Below, piece by piece: positions 49,882-60,065 of a DNA stretch of 64,000 nucleotides. The stretch comes from Lentisphaera profundi (GTDB lineage Bacteria; Verrucomicrobiota; Lentisphaeria; Lentisphaerales; Lentisphaeraceae), in the NCBI RefSeq assembly GCF_028728065.1, contig NZ_CP117811.1:2604001-2668000 (forward strand). Reading direction: 5' to 3'. The notes beneath the pieces were generated by a model. That model saw nothing but the letters and a program-made list of their open reading frames with translations. It was not told the origin of the DNA and searched no databases. Position numbers and translations under genes: made by a program. Positions within the stretch are counted from its first letter, which is position 1. Each line of letters begins with the position of its first letter.

Positions 49882-50363
49882 AAAAAGCGATCACCATAAT
49901 TAGCCTAGTACTTTTACTTGGCATTGCTTGGTTTTTTCTTAAACCAAAAGCTGATCCACATCAAGAAATAAAAGACCAATTCGAATTTCTTCGTCGCCAA
50001 GCTGAAGAAACTCCCAGCTTAAAGGGTATTCCTTTATTTAGCCATATCCGCTCTTTTAAGCAGCACCTCACGGAAGATTTTTCACTTTCTGTCCCCGAAT
50101 ATAAAATGAGCTTTACAAATCGTGATGACTTCATTAATAAATCCACTAGTCTTGCGCCTATGATTCCCAGCTTTCAATCTACCTTGAGTGATTACTTAAT
50201 CAAAGTAGAAGATGATACGGCTAATGTTGAACTGACATGTACCATTGCAGGACATAACAAGGACTATAAATTTAATGAAAGCCGCCAGCTTTTCATTAAA
50301 CTAATAAAGCCTTCTGGTACTTGGAAAATCCAATCAGTTAAAGTTATGACTCCAGAAAAATGA
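49878..50363 (+). CDS. Membrane-anchored protein, possible NTF2-like domain
   Basis: 161 residues, GTG start overlapping the previous stop (GTGA). An N-terminal membrane segment (AITIISLVLLLGIAWFFL) is followed by a periplasmic or cytoplasmic domain with IKDQFEFLRRQAEE, EYKMSFTNRDDFINKS and LFIKLIKPSGTWKIQSVKV. The end resembles an NTF2-like fold. No named family is recognised with confidence. Partner of the preceding gene by overlap. Confidence 0.65.
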   Translation: MKKAITIISLVLLLGIAWFFLKPKADPHQEIKDQFEFLRRQAEETPSLKGIPLFSHIRSFKQHLTEDFSLSVPEYKMSFTNRDDFINKSTSLAPMIPSFQSTLSDYLIKVEDDTANVELTCTIAGHNKDYKFNESRQLFIKLIKPSGTWKIQSVKVMTPEK

Positions 50364-50607
50364 TGGTTCGAATTTCTTGCTCTTCTTTGTACTAGCATAA
50401 AGCTTATTAATCACTCTCTTGGCCATGCATATTATCTTTTGAATTATGGAGGTAAATTATGATGCCGCAGTCATTGCCGGAGCTTTAAATAATGTTATTT
50501 AAGTCTTCGCCCTTAAATCTATATAAAGATAATTAAAAATCTTTCCGTAAATATTTAATCATAAGCTATATTAGCTTATTATATTATCTTGTGTTCAAGG
50601 GGAGACT

Positions 50608-53600
50608 ATGAAACGCACTCTATTCATTTTAAGTACTTTATTACTTTTTTTCAATTATTCACTATTCGCTCAATCAGGCTCAACTGAGAATATACAAGAA
50701 GACCTGACTAGCTTTGAGGGGCAAGTCAAATCACTCAAAGATAAGAAAGATTCTTTAAGTGCAAAAGAGACTCAAACCCTGCAAAACCTGCAAAAAGCCA
50801 TTGCTTTAATCAATCAAACATTAGATACCAATAAGCGTATCAATTCACTTAAAAAAGAAATTGCACTGGCTCCTGAACAGCAAGCTGATTTTGATCAACA
50901 ATTACTTAAGTTTAAAGCCTTAAAAGTTAATCAATCTCAAGTCGACAAACTCGACCTCACTCAACTTGAAACGGCTTATAAAAAACATAAAGAAAGTGGA
51001 CTTAATTTAAAAGAAAAATTCGATATCAGTACACAGAATATTGTTAAGCACCAACAAATTCGCGATACCATTCAAGAAAAAATACTGAAAAATGTCGAAC
51101 GTATTAGTGCTCTTAATAAAAAAAGTTCTGACCCAGGGGATACCTCCTCCTTTAAAGAAAAATATTCAAAATATGAGCTCATAAAACTCGACGCTGAAAA
51201 TAAACTTTTCAGGCTTCAGCAAAGTTCATTCTCGACTCTCAATAAGCGTAGGAATGCCTTGAAATCCCTTTTGGGAGCTCAATATGCTAACTTTGAAGAA
51301 ACCAATAAATTCTGGAGTGCGTATATCCTAAAACGGCGCAGTCAAGAAGTCAATAAACAGGAAAAAGTCGCACTTTCAGAATCCCAGCAAATGATGGATC
51401 AATCACCTGAAATTAAACTTGTCTTTAATCGCAATGTAGTTTTATTACAAAAACTAAAAGAACTCAATCAACTTCGCGCCACAGTTAATGCTCAACTCAA
51501 AGTGAAGAATGAGAAATTCGACTTTTTAAAAAATAACTTTAATGACACTAAAGATATGTTAACAAGACGTATCCTCAATGAAGTTGTGGGGGTCGCTCTT
51601 AGACAAAAATTTACTAATTTAAGTGACTTAAGTGAAGACGGTGTGAATAAAGGGGACACATTGAAAATCATGTCTGAACTCGAAAGAGACATGCTCATGT
51701 GGCGACAAGAATTAAAATCGCTGAACCATATTCCACAAAAAATTGATGCCCTCTTGGTGAATAACAAAAAACTTGATGACCCACTTAGAAAAAAACTCAC
51801 AAGTACGTTTTCCGACCAGAGAAATTATATCTTACAAATCCAAGATGCTAGCCAACTTTATTTTGATAAAGTCCACGCACTTCACGCTTTAAATGAGCAA
51901 CTAAAACTCGAAGTTGAATCATACAAAACTTATATAAAAGGACATTTATTCTGGATCCCAAGTTCTGAAGTACTCAATTTGACTAGTCTAAAAAACTTAC
52001 CCGATGATTTTGAAAGTGTTTTCTTAGCTCTAAGCTGGGGGAATTTAAGTGACCGCTACAAATCGTCATGGCTTTCGTACAAATGGACACACATTACTTT
52101 TATTTTAGTTTTCTTCTTTTTGCTGATTTTTAGATTTCTATACCTCAAATTGTTAAGTAAAGATACAGAAATAAGTAAAGTACAAAGTTTCAAAAATACC
52201 CTCAAATTTTTCTTGTCTAATACGGCATTAAGCCTGCTCGTTCCTACTTGTTTATATTATTTCTCCTTCGCTCTAAGTCCCCAGGCTGATAGTAGCGCTC
52301 ATGCGACCATTAGTATTTCTCATAGTTTCAAAGCTTTATCAATTTTTTACTTTTTCACTTTTTTTATCGCTAGTGCAATGCGCCCCAATGGATTAGGGGT
52401 AAGATGCTTTGGCTGGGATAAAGAATTATCGGCTAATTATTTTAAGCTGATCAGCCTATGGCTTTATATTGTCGCGCCTTTTATCTTTCTAGGGCAACTT
52501 TCGAATAAAGTATATGATGCGCATATCGATAACATCTCTAAATTTGGTATTATTAGTAATGTCCTTCTCGTGTTCGCGATTTTTGTTTATACTTTTATCA
52601 ATAGGAAAAAATTCCTCCCTGAATTCGAAATCCATGCTAAAGCTCATAAACTCCTCAAACTTGCTTATTTTTCTTCAATCCTTGTCATGTCTTCAATTTT
52701 AGTTTTAGCGTTTCAAGGCTATTTCTATTCAGCATTTATCCTTAAGAATCTTACCGTTCGAATGGGGATTCACTGTATCATTATTTTCTTTTTATCTAGC
52801 CTCATCCAAAGTTACTTATTGCGAAGACGACAAAAACTTGCCGAACTCAGCGTTCGTAAAAAACTCGCCATTAAAGAAACTGAAAAACTTCAGCTGCAAC
52901 ATGAGGTTCTCATTGAGCAGCAAGAGAAAATCCTAGAAAATGAAATGGTCGAAACTCGTAGAGGCTATTCAAGTCTTCTGAAAATTTTATTCTTTGCTGG
53001 TGTCTTCTACATCTGGCAAGTTTTTTTCCCCGCTTTAAATATTCTAGACCAATACACACTTTGGACCCACACAGTAGAAGTGAATGAGGCTCCCGCAATT
53101 GTACAAATTACAGTTAAAAACCTCTTGACTGTCTTTATCTTTGTCATTGCCACTTTTTACTGCTCTAGTGCCCTACCTAATATTTTAAAAGTTTTTATCC
53201 TCAATAAGCTCTCCTTTGATCAAGGGCAAAAGTTTACAATTGTTACCCTACTCCAGTACTTAATCATTACTGTGGGACTTTTTTATTCATTTGAAAAACT
53301 GGGTGTTAATTGGTCTGAGTTTCAATGGCTTATTGCTGCACTTAGTGTGGGCTTAGGTTTTGGTTTACAGGAGATTGTAGCCAACTTTGTATCTGGTTTA
53401 ATCGTCTTATTTGAGCGCCCCTACCGCGTCGGAGATATTGTCACAGTAGGACAGACTAGTGGTACTGTTTCAAAAATCCAAATTCGCGCCACCACCATTC
53501 GCGACTGGGATAGACGCGAACTTATTATTCCCAATAAAAGCTTTATTACGGGAGAATTTATTAACTGGTCATTATCAGACTCCATTAGTCGAGTGGTTAT

Positions 53601-53892
53601 CGCAATCAAAGTACAACTCGACTCTGATGTGAAACGTGTACACAAACTTTTAGAGGACTTAGGGGAGAAACATCCTAATACTTTAGATGAACCTAAACCG
53701 CAGGTTTTCATAACTGACATGGCAAGTGATGGCATCTCATTCGAACTTCGTGTCTTTGTCCCTGCAAGTAAGTACCGCTTAACGACAAAGGATGAACTAT
53801 TAGCCGCTATTCATGGTCACTTTGAAGAACAAAATATTCAAATATCTAGTCCTCATTACAAGATTGATCTTAATCAAAATAGCTCCATTTAA
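50608..53892 (+). CDS. Large MscS-family mechanosensitive channel (MscK/MscM type)
   Basis: 1094 residues. A signal peptide is followed by a long periplasmic coiled-coil part (to about residue 480) rich in Lys, Leu and Gln, then about nine membrane segments, and the MscS core at the end. The pore helix and hinge are seen in ALSVGLGFGLQEIVANFVSG, followed by LIVLFERPYRVGDIVTVG and the beta-domain with SKIQIRATTIRDWDRRELI and IPNKSF. It would release solutes on hypo-osmotic shock. It is a single gene with a terminator after it. Confidence 0.92.
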   Translation: MKRTLFILSTLLLFFNYSLFAQSGSTENIQEDLTSFEGQVKSLKDKKDSLSAKETQTLQNLQKAIALINQTLDTNKRINSLKKEIALAPEQQADFDQQLLKFKALKVNQSQVDKLDLTQLETAYKKHKESGLNLKEKFDISTQNIVKHQQIRDTIQEKILKNVERISALNKKSSDPGDTSSFKEKYSKYELIKLDAENKLFRLQQSSFSTLNKRRNALKSLLGAQYANFEETNKFWSAYILKRRSQEVNKQEKVALSESQQMMDQSPEIKLVFNRNVVLLQKLKELNQLRATVNAQLKVKNEKFDFLKNNFNDTKDMLTRRILNEVVGVALRQKFTNLSDLSEDGVNKGDTLKIMSELERDMLMWRQELKSLNHIPQKIDALLVNNKKLDDPLRKKLTSTFSDQRNYILQIQDASQLYFDKVHALHALNEQLKLEVESYKTYIKGHLFWIPSSEVLNLTSLKNLPDDFESVFLALSWGNLSDRYKSSWLSYKWTHITFILVFFFLLIFRFLYLKLLSKDTEISKVQSFKNTLKFFLSNTALSLLVPTCLYYFSFALSPQADSSAHATISISHSFKALSIFYFFTFFIASAMRPNGLGVRCFGWDKELSANYFKLISLWLYIVAPFIFLGQLSNKVYDAHIDNISKFGIISNVLLVFAIFVYTFINRKKFLPEFEIHAKAHKLLKLAYFSSILVMSSILVLAFQGYFYSAFILKNLTVRMGIHCIIIFFLSSLIQSYLLRRRQKLAELSVRKKLAIKETEKLQLQHEVLIEQQEKILENEMVETRRGYSSLLKILFFAGVFYIWQVFFPALNILDQYTLWTHTVEVNEAPAIVQITVKNLLTVFIFVIATFYCSSALPNILKVFILNKLSFDQGQKFTIVTLLQYLIITVGLFYSFEKLGVNWSEFQWLIAALSVGLGFGLQEIVANFVSGLIVLFERPYRVGDIVTVGQTSGTVSKIQIRATTIRDWDRRELIIPNKSFITGEFINWSLSDSISRVVIAIKVQLDSDVKRVHKLLEDLGEKHPNTLDEPKPQVFITDMASDGISFELRVFVPASKYRLTTKDELLAAIHGHFEEQNIQISSPHYKIDLNQNSSI

Positions 53893-54000
53893 AACAACTG
53901 AGCATAGTTTCTAAATGACAGTACTACTTGTCTGCTCTACTTCGTACAAAACGCTTTTACATTCAAGTTCTACTAGTTTGTAAGCCTTCTTAATGAAATA

Positions 54001-54040
54001 AAAAAGCCCCTTGAACGAGTGAGTTCAAAGGGCTTTTTTT
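54001..54040. terminator. Bidirectional terminator between channel and lipoprotein genes
   Basis: AAAAAGCCCcTTGAAC pairs with GTTCAAaGGGCTTTTT (15 bp with one mismatch), with flanking A- and T-runs. Confidence 0.88.
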
Positions 54041-54057
54041 GAAAAGAAAATGAGTTT

Positions 54058-54729
54058 TTATTTTTCCTCAGAAAGCTCTTTTTCTACTTCTGTGTTTTCT
54101 TTTTCTGCTGAAGGCTCTTCTTCTATTTCATCTTCTGCATCACAAATACTGGCACAATTTTCACAGTCAATAACTTCTCTATTTGCTGCTACCGTTGCTT
54201 CTGCTTCTGCAACAGCGATTTTTTCAATCGTCTGCAAACTTTTCTCAAAAAGCTCTTTATAATCATCGATACTTGCACCCGTATTAAACGCCATTTCATT
54301 GATGCGATAATTCAACTCACGCGCCAAACGTAAATATGCTGGTGATGATTCAATTTTTAGTCCTTGGATATTTGAGCCTAAAGAATTTAAGATAGTTGAT
54401 ATTTGTGCTGAGGGTTCCGCAATAATCCAATACTTACCATCTCTCATAATGATATGCGGTCCATCGTTTCTCGAAGGCAGACGTTGAACTTCTTCTGTAT
54501 CAATCTCATCGTCCAATACCACTGGCTCAGAGTTTATTACTTCTTGAGTTTCTGCAACAACTTCTGGCGCGTCTTCACCTACTGCTGTTTCTTCAGCAAC
54601 AAGTGCTGTTTCTTCTGCCACAACTGCAGGCGCATCTTCTGCATTTGTTTCTTCATCTGAAAACATGCCACATGATGCCATCAAAAAAACTGAACTACTC
54701 AAACATATTTTTGTTAAAATCTTACGCAT
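54058..54729 (-). CDS. Acidic lipoprotein of unknown function
   Basis: 223 residues from ATG 54729 (GGGAAG six bases before; a longer frame from 54765 is not supported). The lipobox is LMASC at the end of the signal peptide. A low-complexity acidic stretch with repeated AEETA and APEVVAE words follows, then a conserved-looking core (RDGKYWIIAEPSAQIS, YLRLARELNYRINEMAFN) and a Glu-rich tail. It is probably an outer-membrane lipoprotein. No family recognised. Confidence 0.75.
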   Translation of the reverse strand: MRKILTKICLSSSVFLMASCGMFSDEETNAEDAPAVVAEETALVAEETAVGEDAPEVVAETQEVINSEPVVLDDEIDTEEVQRLPSRNDGPHIIMRDGKYWIIAEPSAQISTILNSLGSNIQGLKIESSPAYLRLARELNYRINEMAFNTGASIDDYKELFEKSLQTIEKIAVAEAEATVAANREVIDCENCASICDAEDEIEEEPSAEKENTEVEKELSEEK

Positions 54730-54867
54730 AATCTTCCCTTTCTTTTTATTATTAAATCTGACCAATCAAAATATAGCGCCCTCAATAATTTATTAGAAAC
54801 AATAAATCAAACTTCCGTGATAGAAGCATTAACTATAGAGGGCTTTGTTGATCATAACTTAACAAAT

Positions 54868-56559
54868 TTATTTTTTTGGTGCCATCATAGCTACTTTAAA
54901 TAATTCGATCATTTGTTTTGTTTCAGGACGCAAGTTCTGAATACCCTCATAAGGCATGCCATAAGTTGCTTTATTATCCGGGTACTTCATTTTACGCATC
55001 ATGTGACGTTTGGCGATGTTCGCAAATTGACCTCCTGCCCATGGCCCATACTGAATTGAATCCATCGGGCGGTCTTCGCGTGAATCGCGATAGAGATCAA
55101 AAATCTTTGCTGCAATGGGATTCTCTCCTGGTGCAGGTAAATGCATCTTATACTTATTTTTGACAATCGATTTTAAGGCTGTGCCCTCATAAACAAAAAC
55201 ATAATCACGACGTCCGTGAGTCTCGCCCAACATAAGGACGCCACTCTGGTCAAAGCCATCAATAATACGATCACGAGGGATATGTTTTTCTGCACCTGCA
55301 AGACGCGCAAAAGTGGTGTAAAGATCTGAGACGTGAATTATATCTTCGGCTCTAGTTCCTGGCTCAATAACGCCTTCCCAACGCATGAAGGCATTGACGC
55401 GAACTCCACCTTCTAAATGGTCTGCTTTACCGCCGCGGTAGATGCGATCCGACTGACCTGATGGCCCCGCATACTGCATAAAGGGACCATTATCACCCAT
55501 GATTATAACGATTGTATTTTTGGCTAAGCCAAGTTTATCAATCTCTTTCAAAATATCACCAATCCATTGATCGCATTCCACGATTGATTCAGCGACGGTC
55601 CCACCATTCAAAGTCTTAAATTCTCTATTTTCACGGACAAATGACAAAGGAAATAAAGGCCAGTAATTGAGAAAAAATGGCTTATCCTGCTTGGCCAGAC
55701 GACGCAATTCTTTGATCGTATTTGTTTGGTAACGTTCATTCATGGCGCGGTATTTAGCTTGGCTCCATTGCTCACCGGGCTTGAGGTCGACTTCGTAAAG
55801 CTTGCCATCTTTATCCTGTTCTAGGCCTGTTACCATATTAGATGGATCAGCTACAAAACTCTTATCTAAAGTGAAGGTTTGCGCAGCTCCATTTTTTTGA
55901 ACACCAGTAATAATGTGCTGACGCTCACTATCTTTATGCATAATCGCCAATTGACCTTGCTGGTGAATCGGAAATTCCGCATGCTCAAAACCTTGATTAT
56001 TGGCATAGGATTGTTCAAGTTCACCCAAATGCCATTTGCCCACGTGAGAAGTCGTGTAACCTGCTTTGAGTAATACTTCAGGCAATAATACTTCTTTACC
56101 TGAAAGACCTTCTCCCGATATCGTTGCCTTGGCTTCTACCATGCCAGTACGTACGGGGAGGCGTCCCGTCATCATTGCTACACGTGTCGGCGTACAAGAA
56201 GGTTCGCTATACATGCGTTGCATACTCAGGCCTTCAGTTGCAAACTTTGAGATATTTGGGGTCTTATAACCACGGATCACATCTAAGTCCGGCATGCCGA
56301 TCTCACCAAAACCAAGATCATCTAAAAGGATGTAGACAATATTGGGTGCCTTACCGCCATTTTTCTTCATAAACGATTCAAGCTTTTGCTCTATCGCCAT
56401 GTCATCTTTTGCCCATTTCTCGGCATTTTGCGCTTCTAGCAAATAATATTCTGCATCGCGAATAATCGGTTCATTTGCCTGAATATTTGAGCTTCCCGCA
56501 AATATCGTCGCAAAAGCCATCAGGCCACCGCTGAATTTCTTCATTTTATTAATAGTCAT
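54868..56559 (-). CDS. Sulfatase (arylsulfatase type), exported
   Basis: 563 residues from ATG 56559, taken for AGGTG upstream; an earlier frame start at 56592 is less likely. A signal peptide ends near SSNIQA. The formylglycine motif is SEPSCTPTRVAMMTGRLPVR, the standard CxPxR core, so it differs from the two paralogues with CTAGR. LLDDLGFGEIGMPD is the metal site, and GKWHLGE and IIMGDNGPF are further ligands. It belongs to the arylsulfatase A-like family. The substrate is probably a sulfated polysaccharide or a small aryl ester. Divergent from the outer-membrane gene at 56794. Confidence 0.92.
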   Translation of the reverse strand: MTINKMKKFSGGLMAFATIFAGSSNIQANEPIIRDAEYYLLEAQNAEKWAKDDMAIEQKLESFMKKNGGKAPNIVYILLDDLGFGEIGMPDLDVIRGYKTPNISKFATEGLSMQRMYSEPSCTPTRVAMMTGRLPVRTGMVEAKATISGEGLSGKEVLLPEVLLKAGYTTSHVGKWHLGELEQSYANNQGFEHAEFPIHQQGQLAIMHKDSERQHIITGVQKNGAAQTFTLDKSFVADPSNMVTGLEQDKDGKLYEVDLKPGEQWSQAKYRAMNERYQTNTIKELRRLAKQDKPFFLNYWPLFPLSFVRENREFKTLNGGTVAESIVECDQWIGDILKEIDKLGLAKNTIVIIMGDNGPFMQYAGPSGQSDRIYRGGKADHLEGGVRVNAFMRWEGVIEPGTRAEDIIHVSDLYTTFARLAGAEKHIPRDRIIDGFDQSGVLMLGETHGRRDYVFVYEGTALKSIVKNKYKMHLPAPGENPIAAKIFDLYRDSREDRPMDSIQYGPWAGGQFANIAKRHMMRKMKYPDNKATYGMPYEGIQNLRPETKQMIELFKVAMMAPKK

Positions 56560-56793
56560 TTTGACACCTATATTTATACTCAATTTACGCAATTGAAATT
56601 TTTTTCATCATTCATTAACACCAGTCGATGTCAGTATACATAATTAAGATGCCTTGGGAAGAGCTGTTAAGGCAAAGGAATATTATTAAATAACGGTTAA
56701 TAAGAGAGGTAAATACTCTTGAACTTTTTTTTGTCTACAAAAAATACCCGCCCCTAAGGTTTAACTTTGAATTTTTAGCCTTTATATTGGCTG

Positions 56794-57681
56794 ATGAAAT
56801 CTAAGCATCCATCACTCATAAAATACTTTTTAGTCATCTTCTTCATTTTTTTTACTTCCTTCGGCTTTGCTGAAGAGAAGGGCTTTGTCCGGGAACTCTA
56901 TAGAGATCTAAATATATTTGATAGACTCGAAGATGAATCCCGTCCCAAAATGATTAATCCTCGTGAAGCAGACAATCCCTTTTCTCACCTCGTCAATTTC
57001 CCCATTCAGTTTAATACTCATCGCAAGACGGGGCCTGATGATGAAATGAAAAACGTCCTTAATTTGAAGCCTCAGGTACCTTTTATCCTCAGTGATGATT
57101 GGTATGTCCTAACGAAAACAGATATCCCGATTGTGACAAAAGGCACCGATAGTACTAAAGACGGATTAGGAGATATTACCTTTACCACTTGGTTTTCTCC
57201 GATCAATGATCAACACTGGGCTTGGGGCGCGGGCCCCGCTATTAGTTTTCCCACTGCTACCGATACGACTCTGGGTACAGACAAGTGGTCCGTGGGCCCC
57301 TCTGTCGCCCTTGGTTATATTGATGAAACTTGGTTAATTGGGGGATCATTTACCAATATTTGGTCAGTGGGAGGCGAAGGTGACCGCGAAGTTAATTTCA
57401 CCAGTATACTCCCCGTAGTTAGCTATAAAATTAACCAAAAATACTTTCTGGTGAGCTCCCCCGTAATCACCTCAAATTGGCGTTTAGATGGTGAAACATG
57501 GACTGTACCCGTAGGGGGTGGCATCGGCCGCATAGTTAAATTTGATCGACATGTTGTGAGCTTGCAATTTCAGAGCTTCTATAATGTCATTCATCCCGAT
57601 CACGAAGCGGAATGGACTACACGTTTCCAAATTCAGTATTTCTTTCCTAAGAAACGCAAAGCCTTTTTTGAGCCAAAATAA
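56794..57681 (+). CDS. Outer-membrane beta-barrel protein, paralogue 1
   Basis: 295 residues with a signal peptide (ending GFA). A beta-strand rich pattern follows: LVNFPIQFNTHRKTG, LNLKPQVPFILSDDWYVLTK, GLGDITFTTWFSP, WGAGPAISFPTAT and the C-terminal FQIQYFFPKK. Its strands line up with the genes at 58806 and 60811. The layout fits the neuromedin-U-like/transporter type outer-membrane family (DUF3034-like), which has no proven function. It lies beside sulfatase 3 in divergent orientation, so it could take part in substrate uptake. Confidence 0.7.
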   Translation: MKSKHPSLIKYFLVIFFIFFTSFGFAEEKGFVRELYRDLNIFDRLEDESRPKMINPREADNPFSHLVNFPIQFNTHRKTGPDDEMKNVLNLKPQVPFILSDDWYVLTKTDIPIVTKGTDSTKDGLGDITFTTWFSPINDQHWAWGAGPAISFPTATDTTLGTDKWSVGPSVALGYIDETWLIGGSFTNIWSVGGEGDREVNFTSILPVVSYKINQKYFLVSSPVITSNWRLDGETWTVPVGGGIGRIVKFDRHVVSLQFQSFYNVIHPDHEAEWTTRFQIQYFFPKKRKAFFEPK

Positions 57682-57721
57682 ATAAAACTGACATCCCAGC
57701 TGTTTTCATGGCGGTGGCTAC

Positions 57722-58272
57722 GCCGAGCAGCAGCTCGGCCTTTGCTCAAAAACTAAGTTACCAACGCAAATAAGAATTCAAGCGTGGCTTCGGCACCATA
57801 TGTCGGACGCGCGGTCGTGAGCCCTGTTTTGTTCTTTATAGTCATGTGTGGCTCACGCCACACACTATTTTCTGTCGGGAGAAAGCCCTCGTGAGTGTTG
57901 AATCGTTCTTCTCTAAATCCTCACGACTTGTTCAATGCTAAAATCTGGCGACAATATAGGTTGAAAAAGTGATAGCAGCTAATGCTGTAAGCATGATTCA
58001 ATTAAGCCCAATGGCGTAAGCCTTGGGAAGTATTATAGAGAATAATGTTATGAATGCTGTAAGCATGAATTAGAGCTTTAATGCGTTCCTACAGAACTCA
58101 CTCATTGTTCATGTACTCGTTTTCCCTAGCTCTGACGAACTAGGCTAAGTTAATGCCTGCTTTCAGCACTAAAAAGTAAATCTAATTCCTTGCCCGATTA
58201 ATAGTTCATTTCCAGATTAATAGCTCCAAACAGAAATCTTAATTACCTGGCTACGCCGAGCACCAGCTTAGC
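57722..58272. repeat. REP-like palindrome group 1
   Basis: Separate hairpins with unlike arms: GCCGAGCAGCAGCTCGGC (57722), GTGTGGC-tcac-GCCACAC (57846), ATGCT-gta-AGCAT twice (57982, 58054), CCCAATGGCGTAAGCCTTGGG (58007) and GCCGAGCACCAGCTTAGC (58255). Two of them follow CTAC. Confidence 0.55.
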
Positions 58273-58668
58273 ATTGACTCAAAAACTATGTCACCTTTAA
58301 TTGTTGCCTACTATTTTCAAGTACTGAGGTATCTTCCTGACATGAAGTAAGAAGTACAATAAAAGAGTGATCAGAGTAAGTCTATTTTTCATGACTTCCA
58401 ACTAATAAATAAATTGATTAAAGGGATATGAAAAATAAAGCCCGTATCATATTGATCAATAGTAAAACGCTCCTAACAATCAATATTTCGGCAAAAATAA
58501 TTTGTAGAATTTAAAATTTTGACAGACTAGATTAACAGCTTTTCCATTTCTTCACTCACCAAGCATATAGAATTTACTGAATCTTTGTATTCACAACTCG
58601 CGCTTTATTAATTACCTTTAGACAAAATCTCGAAAAGGCTTTAATTTATTATAGAAATGGTTTCCAAA

Positions 58669-58743
58669 ATGATATTCAAAAAACTACTTCCCCTGACTTG
58701 TATGCTTGCGTCGGCATTTACCGCAGGAATCGTATGGCTGTAA
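58669..58743 (+). CDS. Possible 24-residue small protein
   Basis: Reads MIFKKLLPLTCMLASAFTAG then IVWL and stop; two basic residues and a hydrophobic core, like a truncated signal peptide. No good ribosome site precedes it, so it may be a remnant. Low confidence. Confidence 0.2.
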   Translation: MIFKKLLPLTCMLASAFTAGIVWL

Positions 58744-58805
58744 TTATTTAAACTCGTCTCACTATTGATCTCTAAACAATTTTTTAACATAACAAAGGAA
58801 TTGAA

Positions 58806-59603
58806 ATGAAAAAATTAACTTACCTCTTAAGTTTTTTACTTTTGGGCAGTATTCATGCTCAAGATAATGCACCTGAAGGTGACGACTTATCACTCGCTAA
58901 ATCTTCACAAAACCCCCTTGGCAATCTCATCTCTGTTCCTTTTGAGTTCAATGGTACTCCTGATATGGGAACCGAGAACAACAATAGCTACACTCTGAAT
59001 ATCAAGCCAGTTGTCCCGATGTCATTAGGCGATGATTTAACCCTCATTAACCGCTTCATTATCCCGGTTAATTATCAAGAAAGTCTTTACCCTGATCAAG
59101 GTAGCGATCAAGGTATTGGCAATATCACTTACCAAGGTTTATTTAGCCCTAAACCGACTAAAAGTGGCATTATCTATGGTGGTGGTCCCGTTATTCAAGC
59201 TCCTAGTAACTCAAATGATCGCTTTGGAGGAGATTCTTGGGCAGGTGGTTTAGCAGTAGTCGTGTTAGCAAAACCTGGTAACTGGCTTTTTGGTTGCCTT
59301 GGACAGCATTTGCAAGATTTTGCAGGTGGTGATAATGTCAGCCAATCTTCTTTCCAATACTTCGTTAACTACAACTTTGAAAATTTCTACCTCACTTCTA
59401 CGCCAACAATGGTTTACGACTGGACAGCGAAAGATAGCGATGACTCCACTTTAATCCCCGTCGGTGGTGGTGTAGGTAAACTCTTTCACTTTGGTAAAAC
59501 TCCCGTTGATATTCGCTTTCAGACTTTCTGGAATGTTGAACGTCCGGATGATGTAGGATCTTACACTGCTCAATTATCTGTGAAATTTCTTTTCCCAAAA
59601 TAA
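58806..59603 (+). CDS. Outer-membrane beta-barrel protein, paralogue 2
   Basis: 265 residues with a signal peptide ending SIHA. The body shares strand patterns with paralogue 1 (56794) and paralogue 3 (60811): NPLGNLISVPFEFNG, NIKPVVPMSLGDDLTLINRF, GIGNITYQGLFSP, IYGGGPVIQAPS, LIPVGGGVGKLFHFGK and a final AQLSVKFLFPK. It is predicted to form a small barrel in the outer membrane. AAAGGAA seven bases before the ATG is the ribosome site. A terminator lies 22 bases past the stop. Function unknown. Confidence 0.72.
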   Translation: MKKLTYLLSFLLLGSIHAQDNAPEGDDLSLAKSSQNPLGNLISVPFEFNGTPDMGTENNNSYTLNIKPVVPMSLGDDLTLINRFIIPVNYQESLYPDQGSDQGIGNITYQGLFSPKPTKSGIIYGGGPVIQAPSNSNDRFGGDSWAGGLAVVVLAKPGNWLFGCLGQHLQDFAGGDNVSQSSFQYFVNYNFENFYLTSTPTMVYDWTAKDSDDSTLIPVGGGVGKLFHFGKTPVDIRFQTFWNVERPDDVGSYTAQLSVKFLFPK

Positions 59604-59624
59604 GAATTTTCTAGCATCATTCAC

Positions 59625-59657
59625 AGGGATTGTGCCGCGAGGCACAATCCCTTTTTT
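59625..59657 (+). terminator. Terminator after outer-membrane paralogue 2
   Basis: AGGGATTGTGCC pairs with GGCACAATCCCT (12 bp, loop GCGA), followed by TTTTT. Confidence 0.9.
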
Positions 59658-59852
59658 GTGTTTTGCTAAAACCCTTTCACAAAAATACTCATACACTGGA
59701 AGTTTAGAGGCGATTATAGTTAGTCCAGCTCGCGGAGCTTCTCCTAATAAATGGGGACTTAAGGGATTGTCGCGAAGTGACGAAACTAAATTAGCATAGG
59801 ACAAAAATCTCACTCCTAGGACAATGAGAAACTGATTTCGTTATTAGCAAAG

Positions 59853-60030
59853 GCCAAGCTGGTGCTTGGCGTACCCATGCTTGAATAAATTTTACTCTTA
59901 TGACAATGGATAAATTTTGAGACAAGGCCAAGCTGGTGCTCGGCGTACCCAGGGGTGAATAAATTTTACTCTTATGACAATGGATAAATTTTGAGACAAG
60001 GCCAAGCTGGTGCTCGGCGTACTTAGGGGT
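59853..60030. repeat. 74-bp tandem repeat with palindrome core
   Basis: The palindrome GCCAAGCTGGTGCTCGGC plus GTAC starts at 59853 (variant TTGGC), 59927 and 60001, exactly 74 bases apart. The stretch between copies (TGAATAAATTTTACTCTTAT and on to GACAAG) is nearly identical in both intervals. About 2.3 copies. Confidence 0.8.
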
Positions 60031-60065
60031 GAGAATTTAAGCACATACCGAAGCTATGTAGTAGG

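Larger units (their letters stand above)
57682..58805. other. Noncoding region with REP-like palindromes
   Basis: 1.1 kb without a gene. It holds palindromes at 57722-57739, 57846-57863, 57982-57994, 58007-58027, 58054-58066 and 58255-58272. A 24-codon frame (58669-58743) is noted separately. The ribosome site of the next gene lies just before 58806. Confidence 0.6.

Noticed and set aside
50446-50502. A short frame reading NYDAAVIAGALNNVI, like the start of an FAD-binding Rossmann fold
   Set aside because: Only 18 codons; the resemblance to flavoprotein N-termini may be chance. At most a tiny remnant.
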